64,000 nt of DNA from Bombyx mori (lineage: Eukaryota > Arthropoda > Insecta > Lepidoptera > Bombycidae). Of the stretch, positions 12,785 to 26,000 are shown one piece after another; position 1 is the stretch's first letter; each line of letters opens with the position of its first letter. The position numbers and the translations under genes were made by a program. The notes below the pieces were generated by a model, which was given only the letters and a program-made list of their open reading frames with translations, ran no database searches and was not told where the DNA came from. The stretch covers positions 2,666,001 through 2,730,000 of the forward strand of contig NC_085116.1 in the NCBI RefSeq assembly GCF_030269925.1, written 5' to 3'.

Positions 12785-12789
12785 TTTTT

Positions 12790-13860
12790 AAATACATTAA
12801 AATGGGTATACACTTTTTTACATTACAACTTTAAAATTTAGCGATTTTTATTATATTTGTTTTCCTTTTTTTGTTAAAATAACATGTTTATCACAATGAC
12901 AGGTGAACTATGAAAGTATGAAAATATATTAATAATGTAAAAGATTTTAATCAAAATATTAAAAAGGTTGCTAATATTGAAAATGTGATGAGTTATTGGT
13001 TAGATGATTCTATAATTTATTCCGTTATACTCCAGTAAAGATATATTTTATATCTTTATACCTTGAACAGTCTGGTCCGAATAAATGGTACAAGGAAAAC
13101 ATCGCAACATGATGTTAAGGCATCAGTTGATTGTGTATAGACACTGGGTAGTATTAATTATATTACCTATTTTTCACTTCTTTGTCCAATGACTTTCTTA
13201 ATCCACTGAGGGCTGCTCGTTTTTTTTCTGTGGCTTCGTTATAGTCATGATGGCAGTATCATCCAGAAATGTAGTTATGTTTTTATTTTATTTCGATAAC
13301 GAACTTACATCACATGTTATAGGACTAGGCTTAGACATTCCTTTGGGGAACTCCAGCCTTAATTTTATCCAGTTACGAATACTAACGAAAGTATACGTAT
13401 TCGTATGTCTTACTCTATGACTAAGATATTATTCTGCGAGATCATATTGTTTAGATAGCATCTATCGAACTTTATGAATTAAATCTTTCTGCCAAGATCT
13501 CAAAAGCTTTCACGACATCTAGCTCCGCTCGTAGTTAAAATAGCCCCTTAGACTACCAACGAGTAAGAAAAAAAAGGAAATTTAGAAATATTGCGTACGC
13601 GTAGTATCGCTATATACCTGTTAGAAATGTATGTTCAAGTACAGAGTAATTAAATCGTATCGTAAAGAGAATGTAAAACAAAATTAAATTAAACAAAACA
13701 AAAAAAACACTCAACATGAAAAGCGAAAAACAAGTCATATTAGTAGTTATTTCAGGCGGGGATAAGCAAAGAAATAAAACATATTTATATGTATTTTAAA
13801 CATAGCCATATATAAACACCACCTTTTTTTTTCTTACCTATGCTGATAGCCTTCAGAAGT
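12790..13860. other. AT-rich spacer, nothing recognised
   Basis: Upstream of the cysteine-rich gene start. I see no convincing exon, RNA gene or repeat. It presumably carries the promoter of that gene. Confidence 0.4.
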
Positions 13861-13867
13861 TATTTCA

Positions 13868-14205
13868 GCTTCTCCTTGACGTGTAGGTGAGCTCACGGGG
13901 CTCAAACCGGGAACGTTGTTAACATTGGCCCTAGCAAGAGCAGTGCTTCGCAGAATCTACCACCGGATCGGAAACGCGACCTACTGAGAAGATCCGGCAA
14001 GGAACTCAGTGGGCTGTGTCTACGGGTTAATTCACTCGTCGAGCCGTTCGTCACAAACTACGGGTTCGACGAGGACGGTGACCGGTGCTTGAGGTACCTA
14101 AAAGCACCGTTAATGGATCGAGAAGATCCGTAATGACGTGCTTAGGGCGACGTCGACTGTTTACCATTCGGTCTACAGGATCGGGTATGAAACACCACCA
14201 ATTGA
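13868..14205 (-). mobile_element. LINE family B 3' end with ORF2 C-terminus
   Basis: Antisense copy that reaches far enough 5' to include the end of the reverse-transcriptase ORF: the - strand reads RRRPKHVITDLLDPLTVLLG then [12 protein letters not shown]. This parallels RRRPRHVLTDPSDPITFALD in the jockey-like element at 34424-36267, placing family B in the same group. Confidence 0.75.
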
Positions 14206-15669
14206 ACGATATGCTTTTATAGAAAGCTACTACTACTACTCCTGGCTCCACTGATAAGCTCACAGCTGATTCTCAATTGTATTATTTATCTGTGGATTTT
14301 ATCAATTTACTGGCTCAAGGGATGTCAAAAGTGATAAGTATCGAACTGAATTGCATCAAACTTTCATGCAAATATCGATTTCGGTATTCATGTTTACAAT
14401 GAAATTTTAATAAATCGATGCCATTTGAAAGAAGTTATTGATATTGAATACAACATACATTAAACAACTATATAATTCATATCTGATATCAAGAACAACG
14501 ATAAATAATCTAGTTATTTATAAATCAAACCTAGGGTACTGATAAGTTTTCGTTTCTTCTTCTACTTTCTGAGCATTGCAATTGGCTTCTTGCAATGTAA
14601 TTGTTGTCGAGTTTATAAAATTCTTCAAATCATTAAATACATACAGTTGTGTTCTGCTATATGAAAAATAATATGCAGCGAAAGTTGAAGTTAACTTATT
14701 TGAAATTGTAATCAGTTGGGATGGAATGAAATAAAGGATCAGTAAAGTGTTGTTGCTGCTACTGAGACTTTAGTGGACTTTTTGGAAAAGCCCTAGAAGC
14801 CACGTACGGCACCATTCCGCCATTCTCCCGCATTTTGCATTTTATAGAAGCTAAGAAAAAACATTTACAATAATAATTAATATAAACAATTCACATCTGC
14901 CAAAAAGTCAATATTCAGTTTATTGGTTAGAAAAAAAAACGTACCTACAAAAAGTTTGTGTAACTTTTCAACGCATCGATCGATCTTATCAAGTATTAAA
15001 AATGCCTTAAAATCGATATACATATCGAACTAAAATGAATATAAATCTCGACAGGCCTACTTTGACGTCCAAATGATGAAATGACGCAGTTCACGAAATG
15101 TTATGAAATAGATAAAAGTGCCCTTAATCATATTTCAAATAGTTTTTCCACATGATTCTTTTCTTTAGTATAAAAACGTCACACGATGTGTGCTCATGAA
15201 CTCCTAATGAAATTAATAAAGATGAACACTCCTTATCTTTTATGATAGTTTCTTAAATAGGTAAGTTTTGTTTTACAGAATTTAAAAGGTGTTTGTGTGA
15301 TATTTTGCACACTTTGTTATGAGTTTTTGTTCCGAAATATCATAATTTCTGTGTCTTAATATAACCGTAACATTCACGTTTATTTCGTGGTAAAAAAATG
15401 CAAATTCATAATTCTAAAATATTTCTGTAATTAGGCTAAATAATTGCCAGTGTTTTTTTTAAATAACATTCTTTAAAAATTATAATGAAGTAAAAACCTT
15501 AAGAGATAGAGATATTTTTCTCTCCTTCTCCGTCTTCTTTTTGATGATTCAAGTGTGATTGGATGTGATTTTTTAAAACCTAACAAAATGCTTGTGTGAT
15601 ATTTGATTTTATCAATTTTAACACGTTTCGCATATTACATAAAGAGCTAAGTGAATATTTCCTAGTACA
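14206..15669. other. spacer upstream of the second carrier gene
   Basis: AT-rich, without convincing coding sequence. It should contain the promoter and 5' UTR of the carrier starting at 15670; no clear TATA or initiator could be singled out. Confidence 0.35.
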
Positions 15670-18443
15670 ATGGACTTCCTTGTGGGCGGTGTAGCGGGAG
15701 TGGGTGCTGGTTTCTTCAGCAACCCATTTGATGTTGTGAAGACTCGAATGCAGCTCCAAGGCGAGCTTAGAGCCAGAGGTCAGCATGCAGTCTATTACAA
15801 AAACATTCCACATGCAATGTATACAATAGTGAAACATGATGGAATAATAGCACTGCAGAAAGGTTTGGTGCCAGCTCTATGGTTTCAGTTGGTTGTTAAC
15901 GGAGTAAGGTAAGAAAAAAACACTAGCTATTAATTAATTTTTTTATTTAAAAAAAAAACCATATTATACTATAGTATTTTGTGACTTCATTCAATTTTAG
16001 GCTAGGAATATACCAACAAGCAGATAACCATGGCCTTCTAAGAGACAAGCAAAACAATACTAAATTCCTAAACAGTTTACTTTTTGGATGCATAAGTGGT
16101 ATGTCTGGAGCCTTCTTTGGCAGTCCATTACAGCTTGTGAAGACTCAATTGATGTCATATTCTTCGGATAAAATTGCTGTTGGCACACAACATGCTCATA
16201 ATGGGATGTTCTTTGCTCTAAGTAAGATATACAAGAAGAATGGCCTATCTGGTTTATGGAGAGGAGCCCATGGAATGATGATGAGAAACTCAATAGGATC
16301 GGCTGCCCAGATATCTTCATATGCTGTGTAAGGCAAGATTTTGTTTGTCTGTTCAATTCATGTTTGGTTCTTCCTTATTATATTGAAGAGTGAAAAGCTA
16401 TTTGGTTTAAGCGACAATCTTGCAACTTTTTGGGAGAGCAATTTCAAGCTTAAATTTTGGAAAAAATTAAACAAAAAAATCTTCACCTATTTGAATTATG
16501 TAAACTAAATTGAAGTTCAATTAAAAACAAACTATTGATGCTAATACCAAATAAACACACCTTTAATTACAAAGATATATGTTGCATATTAAGTGAAATA
16601 TTTCTTAAAACAAATGGCCTTTTACCCCTTGATATAGTAATGTCATTAATTGATTGTTTACGAACAGACAATTCCATCATCTTTCCTATTACCGATTTTA
16701 GTTTCATTAATGTTAAATATAAAAAACTTCTTCACTGCTGTTGTTGTTTAATTTAGTTTTAGTAATTTAATTAATAGATCATAAGTTAATAAGGATTTTA
16801 TTTTGTTATATTAGATTTATCTTTGCTGTCAATGCTGATGACAAATAAACGAAAAATTTGTGATTTTAATCTAGATTAAATCCATTCATTAAAAAGCATA
16901 ATGGAACAGTTTCCTAACATGACAGATTACTTGGTCATGTTGGTGATAGATCATCAATGGCAATATATATTTAACATTCTTAATTTGACTAATATTATTT
17001 GCTCTGCATGCAATTTAAAATCAGCTGACAGGTGGGATGTCTACCATAACTAAGGGTTACACAAAAATTCCTTAGAATAACAACAAAACATTCTCAAGAT
17101 TGGAAGCTTTTAAATTCTGTAAAAATCGCATCAATACATTTGTTGTTTTTATCTATTTCAATTTGTGTATTAATGTCATATCTGATCATCGATCATCAGA
17201 TTCTCATTCATTTTTATGAGATATATTATTATGATTTTCTGCTTAAATTAAGATATTGCTTCATTCCATTTTCTACTCTCCATTACGCCTTGTATAAATA
17301 AAACATTAACAAATTGTTTTAGATGCAAAGAATGGATGGACAATAACAACATGTTCCAACAATCAAAATACCTCTCTGCATTTGTTGCAAGCAATATCGG
17401 TGCCCTCGTGAAGACTGTATGGTTAACACCCATGGATGTTATAATGACCAGACTGTATAATCAAAGTAAGAACTTATTTTCTCTGTTAATACTCAGTCAT
17501 ATGAGCTTATTTCAAGTGTTTTTTGAAATTTTATTTTATGAAAATATATGAACAGCCCCAAACTAGGACGCCTCCCCGTCGAACCCGCCGCTTGCGACGA
17601 AGGGCTCGGCGAGTAAATTAACCCACAGACACAGCCCACTAAGTTTCTCGCCGAATCTTCTCAGTGGGTGGCGTTTCCAATCCGGTGGTAGATCCTGCGA
17701 AGCACTGCTCTTGCTAGAGTTAGTGTTAGCAACGTCGTCAGGTTTAAGCCCCGTGAACTCACCTTCTTGTTAGGTTACGCTGACATCAAGGCTATCCTCT
17801 CAAGCTCTCTCTAATCTCATCTCTCATGGCCTTGAGAGGCTATCAGCTTCGCCCTGACGTGTAGGTGAGCTCACGGGGCTCAAACCGGAGTGTTGCTAAC
17901 ACTGGCCCTAGCAAGAGCAGTGCTTCGCAGAATCTACCACCGGATCGGAAACGCGACCCACTGAGAAGATCCGGCGAGAAACTCAGTGGGCTGTCTGTGG
18001 GTTAATTCGCTCGTAGAGTCCTTCGTCGCAAGCGACGAGGACGGTGACCGGTGCTTGTGGTACCTAAAAGCACCTTTAATGGATCGGAATCAATCTCTCG
18101 TCTTGTATTAATGTTACACAACAATATAATCAAAGCATATCCTCTAAGAGTCTGTCCTGAATTGAATATAAAGTGCATAAAAATGCTTAAAACACACAAT
18201 TTGTTTCTAGACGTGGACGCTAGCGGCAATGGCGTCCTCTACAAAGGTATAATAGACTGCGCTCAGAAGATAACCAAAACTGAAGGGATCCCGGCCTTCT
18301 ATAAAGGTATGGGCCCTTCGTACTTACGGCAAGCCCCGCACACAGTGCTACTGCTAGTATTCTGGGACATCCTCAAAGATCTACAAAAAAAAATAACGAA
18401 CGAATCTAATATTATAAAAAACGAAAAACGATTGAAAAGTTAA
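15670..18443 (+). CDS. SLC25A35: SLC25A35-like mitochondrial carrier, complete (4 exons)
   Basis: Exons 15670-15908, 16001-16327, 17323-17465 and 18211-18443 join in phase (2, 2, 1) to 313 residues, the usual carrier length. The start [16 protein letters not shown] aligns directly with vertebrate SLC25A35 (MDFL then a glycine-rich first helix). The three Solcar signatures are visible: [30 protein letters not shown] and [13 protein letters not shown]. Other family landmarks are [33 protein letters not shown] and [15 protein letters not shown]. It belongs to the inner mitochondrial membrane six-helix carriers; the transported substrate of this subgroup is not established to my knowledge. The last exon extends into a lysine-rich tail ending LKS. 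Intron 2 holds a MITE and intron 3 two opposed LINE fragments. Confidence 0.93.
16385..16636. mobile_element. MITE T1, copy 1 (carrier intron 2)
   Basis: Starts near GAAAAGCTATTTGGTTTAAG and ends near AATGGCCTTTTACCCCTTGA, an imperfect terminal inverted repeat. The interior (TTGCAACTTT, GAAGTTCAATTAAAA, ATTGATGCTAATACCAAATA) recurs at 23330-23594 and 29913-30338, which defines the element. Confidence 0.65.
17562..17840 (+). mobile_element. LINE family B 3' fragment
   Basis: Sense copy with CCCACTAAGTTTCTCGCC, GATCTTCTCAGTGGG and GTGAACTCACC, within intron 3 of the carrier. It faces an antisense copy that begins about 15 bp further on. Confidence 0.75.
17852..18090 (-). mobile_element. LINE family B 3' fragment, inverted partner
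   Basis: Antisense copy (GTAGGTGAGCTCACGGGGCT through GGTACCTAAAAGCACC). With 17562-17840 it forms a large inverted repeat inside the intron that could fold in the pre-mRNA. Confidence 0.75.
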
Positions 18444-18490
18444 TGTGTCAAATTAGAATATCGTCTTTCACTTGCTTGTGATGTTTTACA

Positions 18491-19010
18491 TATGGAGGGT
18501 AGAGGTAAAGAGAACCGTCTCTGAGTGTAAAAAGTGTCCGTTAAAATCTGCTAAATGAGGGTGGCGCTACAGTAGCAACCGGGTAAATTTTAAGAATGGC
18601 GCTGAAAGTTATTAGAATAAGATAGAGAAATAAAAAAGGACGAAAGAACTGTAAGCACTACAAAATCACAAAAAGTATTTTATTTAAAGCTGATGAGAAA
18701 ATGCAATCGATGTCTCCACGTTTTACCACAGCAATAATTTTAGGTTATATTGACGAAATTAATTTAGACTACGTAAACATGTGAGGTCTTGTATATTACA
18801 CTGTCGCTAACTACTCTAATCATTAAATATATTAAATTTCCTAACTCGGCGTACTTCAATCAGTTAACAACTGCTCAATTCATATTATACCTTGTGCCTA
18901 TGCTAGCGCCATTCTGGAGGATTTTTGAACTGTTATTTAGTGCTGAAAGTGGGACACTTTTTCAAGCTTCCTCCCATATGAGACTGTTCTCCTTACCTCT
19001 ACCCTCCATA
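18491..19010. mobile_element. MITE with 8-bp target-site duplication
   Basis: 520-bp non-coding element bounded by inverted TATGGAGGGTAGAGGTAA. A further inverted match follows inside (AAAAAGTGTCC on the left, GGACACTTTTT on the right). The flanks carry a perfect direct repeat GTTTTACA at 18483-18490 and 19011-19018. An 8-bp duplication fits hAT or P superfamily transposons. It sits just beyond the 3' end of the carrier gene. Confidence 0.85.
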
Positions 19011-19018
19011 GTTTTACA

Positions 19019-22000
19019 GCATTGTCTTACAGCAATACAACTTAGACTTAATAATTTTTGGGCTGTTCTTTCGATACTAGGTTTGAACTCTTACAGGTTC
19101 ATACATACACTCAAGTAGTTTACAACCAAGCCTTTTTGCCGCCCAAATTTTAGACTTGAAACAAAAAATCTGATTTAGTACTTAGCATTTTTATATTATA
19201 TATTGTATTATTTATTTATTTTAAACGTCTACAATCCTTTATGCATCAATAGGTGTTCATAGTTCATTTAATATTACAGTTTACCAAAGGTCACTTTGAT
19301 ACGGCGTGTCAAATATTCAAATATAAACTGATATAAAATACTACATACTACATGTATTTAATCAGAATATTGTAGTTATTGGATCTATCGATATCTATCT
19401 ATCTTTCAGTCCACATAGGTCCAATGCTGGACATAGGACTAGCTCAGCCTCACCATAAAAACTATGAAAACCTAAACCTAAAATATGATAAGTAGTGCAA
19501 AAATAATGTTGAAGACAAACATATGGTTCGGTCTTCACATATAATAAAATAGCTTTAATAGGTAGTTCAAAGTTAAATACTCTACTTGAAGAATAATTCA
19601 AAACTTGACAGTTATAAAGTGTGGTTATAAAAGCAGGAAGTAATCTGTGTCATTTAACACCTCTAACAATATTTGATTTCAAAATCAGCATGTCAAAATG
19701 CAACGGCAATCAACTTAAAAAGTATATCGCGCGTATATAATAAGTAAAATATAGTATATTATAATACTTTGAACACCGAGGTATTATAAAATGTAATTCG
19801 TTTTACAGAATCTCAAAGAAATTTAAAAGCTTATTAAATTACTTAAAACGGATTATTTTAAATCAGATAACATGAAAGGCTTGCAGTTAGAATCATTATG
19901 CTTCATCAAATAACCAGTGTAATCCACGCGATTTCTTTATCAAGATATTAGTGGGCCTTTAATTTATAGTTGGAACATTTGAGGCTCGCAACGAATATTT
20001 TAAGTTGTACATGAGTATATAAGTGACTTTAACGGTTTTATTGATATCCATGCGACCTTTAAAATAAAATTTCGTTAATAAAATATATCAAAAACATACG
20101 TAGTCGTAACTGCTGAAAAAAAAATCTCGAACAATGTCGTTAACAGTTTTAAAAAAAAACGATCATTTTTGTCGATACTTGTCTTAGAATTGACTTAATT
20201 GATTTTAAAAGCTGAATCTCTGTGACTGCAGAGCACATGCTAATACTAGCCGCTACTGTATCATACAGTATGTTTTTTTTTTTTTAAGTATCAACGCTTC
20301 ATTATGTATAGATATATCTCTAATTATGATCAAACAACACTAAAGCTTTTATGTGATTGTAATTTTATTTTAATTCTATATATATCAGTGTATTGAATAA
20401 TCTAGCATTCTTTAATGGATTTTAAAATTCATAAATTCTTAGTTCAATAAGTAGCTCGAAGTGGTTGCGCCAATATTGTACATCGCCAAATTTTTATCGC
20501 ATACTCAGTTCTCACAGATCTTTCTATGTGAAAGGATACGCAATTTTGATTTTATTTAATAAGGCTCCCTTATTAATATTGTTATTAATAATAATAATAA
20601 TAATAATGGACGAAATCAAAATCATCACAATCACAAAAGCGCTTGAAAAATATTCATTCATAGATCTTATTGAAGATGTAATCAGATCATATAGTTCAGA
20701 TCTATAAGTATAATATAGATAGATATAATTACCAAGTATATTAGATTAGTATTGCATTAGTACCTGTGATAGAATAGCCTGCCGTTAGTTACGCAAATCA
20801 GTGTATGAAAAAAGTATTATTATGATTCCTATAATTTTTTTAATAGAATCTAATTAGTCTGTAGTCTCGTAAATTACAATCTCATAATATATTAAAGTGA
20901 ATATTTAGCATTTAACTGAAAGTACAAATCGATAATTTTTAATAGCTGAACCCAAATTACGATTATTTTTTACTTGTTACAATATGAAAACTGTAAATGA
21001 TGTACAGATTTACCGTCAAAGTATTTTATGAATATTAGAAAAAAATATATAGAACCATTAAAATTAATCAGAAATATTTATTAAAGACCATAAGGACGTG
21101 ATACATGATACAAGGATATGATATGTTGATAATAATTTAATATCCAGATGTTGGTCATAATTAATAATCGTACTACATAAAACATATGTCAATAATAGAC
21201 TTATTCACGTAAACCATAGTTTTATTATCTAAGATTCCGACAATTATCTACAGAAGGTAATCAACCTTACGCAATTCAGATAAGTATTTTTTTACAATAC
21301 AGACTTCAACTTAATTCAGAATACATTTTCAAGATGAGATTATTTGATTATTAGTCAACTTTTTTATCTGTTTTATTTAGTACATAATATACGCCTAAGG
21401 CATCCAAATACAACGTTCCTAAACATCAAAGCTGTTACCTATAAAGTTTAAAATTTTAAAACGCAATACTTTTTAATTATTTTAAATTAAAGATCCATAT
21501 TTTATTAATAGATAGTTCATTCGTAAATAGCAGATTGTAATTTAAACAAAAAAACATATGCTTTCAAATGTTTTCCGAATTTCCCGCCGAAATACTCGAA
21601 ACTGTCATTTGACGTTAAACGTCACATTTACCTAATGTCGGTTGATGTAATTAACAGAACCTTTCACTGTAATCTTGAAAAGTCACGTGTAATGTAACAA
21701 AGTTGCGTTCACTCTCGCTCTAGTAACGTGCGGCAATTTTTGTTGATTTGTTGTTGAGTTGATTCTTTGTTAATTTCCGGTGTGAGCTATTTATTATTAG
21801 AATTGTTAACTTTTATACCAAACACGAAAATCTTTGGTCGTCTGCAAAACTATTTACAAAAATATTTGTTAATATTTTTATGTTGTTGAATAGTGTTTAA
21901 GTTGTTAATAGCCGAGCTAATTGAATAAAATTGTCAATATAACTATATTGTTGTGTTGTAATTTTATATGTTAAATAAATTTGTTGAATCATATTCTGTT

Positions 22001-22310
22001 GTTTATTTTAAAACTTTATGAAATAAATTTTAAGGATCGTCTACTGTGGTTGGCGCTACGAATCTTCCTATTCATGGAAAAAACTATAAATGCTTCCGAG
22101 AGATTTGTGTTACCAATATCATCAAATCATTAAATAACTAATTTTAATTGTTTTCAAATGGTCATTAAGACTATTTTTGGAATAAGATTTCGTTGAATCA
22201 TTGTTTTAATAATTTTAATATAGTTTAGAGGTCAACGACAAAAACTATTATATAAAGGGATAAAAAAATTAAATCCCTATGCTTGTGACGTCAGATTTAT
22301 CTGAATTTGT
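19019..22310. other. gene-free AT-rich spacer
   Basis: No convincing coding exon. A degenerate LINE phrase (CCAATGCTGGACATAGG) lies near 19422-19438 and a short TAA/ATA microsatellite at about 20575-20610. The 3' part, around 21600-21960, may hold the promoter and non-coding first exon of the carrier at 23021, because that gene shows a splice acceptor before its ATG. Confidence 0.4.
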
Positions 22311-22321
22311 TTTTATAAGAT

Positions 22322-22535
22322 ACTAGCGACCCGCCCTCGCTTCGCTTCGGAAACATTAAAACACACATGAAACCAAAAAAAAAAAATAAAAAAAAAATTA
22401 AAAAAAGTAGCCTATGTTCATCAGGGACAATGTCGGCTTCTAATGGAAAAAGAATTTTTCAAATCGGTCCAGTAGTTTCGGAGCCTATTCGAAACAAACA
22501 AACAAACAAATCTTTCCTCTTTATAATATTAGTAT
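22322..22535. repeat. dispersed repeat with TTTATAATATTAGTATAGAT end
   Basis: Begins with ACTAGCGACCCGCCCTCGCT and ends AATCTTTCCTCTTTATAATA followed by TTAGTATAGAT, with CAGTAGTTTCGGAGCCTATT in the middle. A second copy lies at 54055-54500. This is a common moth repeat whose class I cannot fix from sequence alone. Confidence 0.7.
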
Positions 22536-23020
22536 AGATATAGACTAGTCAAAAAATGGCTACGCTGTGAATATTGCTGAATTAAAAAAAAACGCGCTTG
22601 TTATTACCTACTACTTTCGATGACGCTCTTTCAGAAACAATCTGGGAAATGCCAACTTTTAGCTGAACTAGATGAGACGGACCGAAAACAAAACCAAACG
22701 AGTTTACCAACAAATATTATTCCCTTGTCTATTGAACAGCAACAAACTAAGTTTCTGCGGATATCTACTAGTTGGACTAGCTATTAACAGTGCTAATCTT
22801 ATGTCTCAGTTTAGGTAGCAGTGGGGTCAGGTCACTATTAAACGTCTAATGGGCTGTCTGCAAATGCCCTTCTTAGCAAAAGAAAGATCTTAGAAGAAAT
22901 ATGCTTATCATCAAACCTGAATACACTGCCACAATTTGCTCAATGCTACTATAGTAATATCTACGAGTATACACGCGTCACACAATTTAACTGTTGCATT
23001 TCCAGGAACAATTTCGCAAA

Positions 23021-26000
23021 ATGGCTGCCAGACAAGATGGCGTCGGCCGTGACGTCACAGATCTTTTGATGGGTGGAGTTTCTGCTATGTTCGCAACAAT
23101 GTTCACAAACCCTATAGAGGTGGTAAAGACTAGACTTCAACTACAAGGAGAAATGAAAGCTAGAGGCCACCATGCTGTGTTTTATAAAAACGTACCTCAC
23201 GGGCTGTTTGTGATAGCTAGAACTGAGGGTATGGCTGCTCTACAAAGTGGATTACCGGCTATGCTTGGGTTCCAGTTCTTTTTGAACACATTTCGGTGAG
23301 AATTTTATCGATGTCATAAATTTTGTATATGTCGACGGGTGAAGGCTATTTGGCTAAAACGACATTGTTGCAACTTTACAGGAAAGCCATTTAACGTTGA
23401 AAATTTGGTAAAAACATAATTAAAAAAAAAAACTTCTTGAGCTATTTGAATGTGGTAAGCATAATTAAAGTTCAATTAAAAGTATCGAATTGTTGATACT
23501 AATATCAAATGAAACGGACTTTTAATTACAAAAAGAAATGTCGCGCATTAAACGAAGTCTAGCTTAAACGAAATAGCCTTTTACACCTCGATATGCAATC
23601 CTGTTTGCTTTATAATAACACGCTATTTATGCAACATATATACCGGTGTTTTCCAATGTGGAGCCCACGCCCCACAAGGGGGCAATCGCACTAGATTAAT
23701 ATAGACAATCTGTATTCAAATTATTTTAAATTTGAATTTCAGTTTTTAGTTATTTTTTTTTAAACATTACTTACTGTAATATGTGTGTTCTGATAAAAAT
23801 TTCGTAGTGATTTCTTCCTAAAACCTATCATTTATGTTTCTTAAGTGAACAAATCAATTTTTTATGTTAAAAATGATGTATGGGGGGCCAAAAAATTTTA
23901 GTTACGGTGGGGCATAACAAAAAAATTTGGGAAACACTGATCTATACCGTATGTTGGTTTGTTAGGTTGGGCGTTTACCGTATCAGCGAACGACGTGGGC
24001 TAACCACGGACAAGTCGGGGCGCACTTCAATCATCAAAGGTGCAACGGCTGCGGGAATAGGTGGAGCCCTTGGATCTATAGCTGGCACCCCGTTCTTCTT
24101 GGTGAAGACGAGGCTCCAAGCTCAAGCTGCCAGGGCTATAGCTGTTGGCCACCAGCACCAGCATGCTGGCACCGCGGGGGCTTTAGCTGACATTTATAGA
24201 CGAGAAGGTATTAAAGGTACGAACTCGAAACAAATAATAGGAGGTTGACAATAGGAAGGTGACGTCAAAAACATTTATTTAATGAAGACAGATTTATTGT
24301 TTAAATTAGTGTAAGGTCTTAGTTTTTACAGTAAGTACAACGACTACCCTACCCTTCAAACCGAAACGCATTACTGCTTCACGGCAGAAATAGGCAGATG
24401 GTGGTGGTGGTATTTACGTTGTAGATGTCTATGGGCTCCGGTAATCACTTAACACCAGGTGGTCCGTGAGCTCGTCCACACAACAAAGCAAAAAATAAAT
24501 AAATAAAAACTTAATCGTCATACATTCCGGTTCGAAGGAAGAAAGTTTTTATGTATAAAATAATTGACATACGATTTCATATTAAAAATATTACATACGA
24601 TGTTTATTATTAATATTAAATAGGAGATGTATGGAAATGGTAATGCAAGATAAAGGGGTAAGAGGTCGACCGAAGAAGACATGGATAGAGTGTGTGAATG
24701 ACGATATGAAAGAGAGAGGAGTGAGTGTTGAGATGACGGCTGATAGAAGAGAATGGAAGAGAAAAAATCGCTGTCCCGACCCCACCTAGTGGGATAAGGT
24801 GAGTATAAAAAAGCTTCAGTAGACGTAGACGCAGAAACGGCAAGTGACATCGGTCAGAGCCCGGTCATCGTTCTCGTCGAACCCGTCGATTGCGACGAAG
24901 GGCTCGACGAGTAAATTAACCCACAGTCACAGCCCACTGAGTTTCTCGCCGGATCTTCTCAGTGGGTCGCGTTTCCGATCCGGTGGTACATTCTGCGAAG
25001 CACGGCTCTTGCTAGGGTTCGTGTTAGCAACGTCGTCAGGTTTGAACCCCGTGAGCTCACCTACTAGTTAAGGTTACGCTGAAATAGCCTCTCAAGGCTA
25101 TCGGTAGGAATAAAAAAGTCATAGCTAATCATATCCTAATTATAGCCCGGTAACGATTTACGACTTTTTGACAGGTTTGTTCAGAGGAATCTACCCTCAA
25201 ATACCGCGAGGCGCTGTGGGCAGCAGCTCGCAAATGGTCAGCTTCACCTATGCGAAAGAATGGCTTCGGGCACACGACGTGTTTGTGACGTCACCGCTGG
25301 CGCTGTCCTTCGCCGGCGCAAACCTCGGCGGCCTCGTGATGACGCTGTGCTTGAACCCTTTCGACGTTGTCGCTACTAGATTGTCTAATCAAGGCAAGTT
25401 GGCCTCAGAACTTTTTCTTAGGTGAACCGACCCTTTCCCCCCCTTTCCCCTCCTTTTTCCTCCTATTCGCTGGTAGCCTAAGGGGCTATTCCAGCTACGG
25501 CCCGACGGGTAGGTGAGCTCACGGGCTCAACCTCATCCGGCGAGAAACTCAGTGGGCTGTGTCTATGAGTTAATTCGCTTGTCGAACTCTTCGTCGTAAT
25601 CGACGATTTCGAAGAGGACTTTTTTTTCTCCCTACTTAATAGTTGGTAGTGGGGCTATTCCAACTTCACGCGGACCAATATGTGTGCTCACGGGCTCAAC
25701 CTGAGAGAATTGCTATAACTAGCCCTAGCAAGCGCAGTGCTTCGCTGAATCTACCACCAAATCGGAATCGTGACCCATTAAGAAGATCCGACGAGAAACT
25801 CAGTGAGCCATGTCTATGGAGAGTTGACTATCACAATAAATTAATGAATATTAAAAATCTAAATTTCAAATTCGATGCTCGAATCCCGTATTCAGATACT
25901 AAAGCTTTAATGATATACGTAATTAACATTCACTCAGCAATAACTGTCATGATGAGGGAATAAAATTTTCTAATAAAAAAAAACCTACAAAACGTATATT

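Noticed and set aside
12375..12791. 138-codon + strand ORF opposite the cysteine-rich gene
   Set aside because: Antisense shadow of the GK- and P-rich coding region; low complexity.
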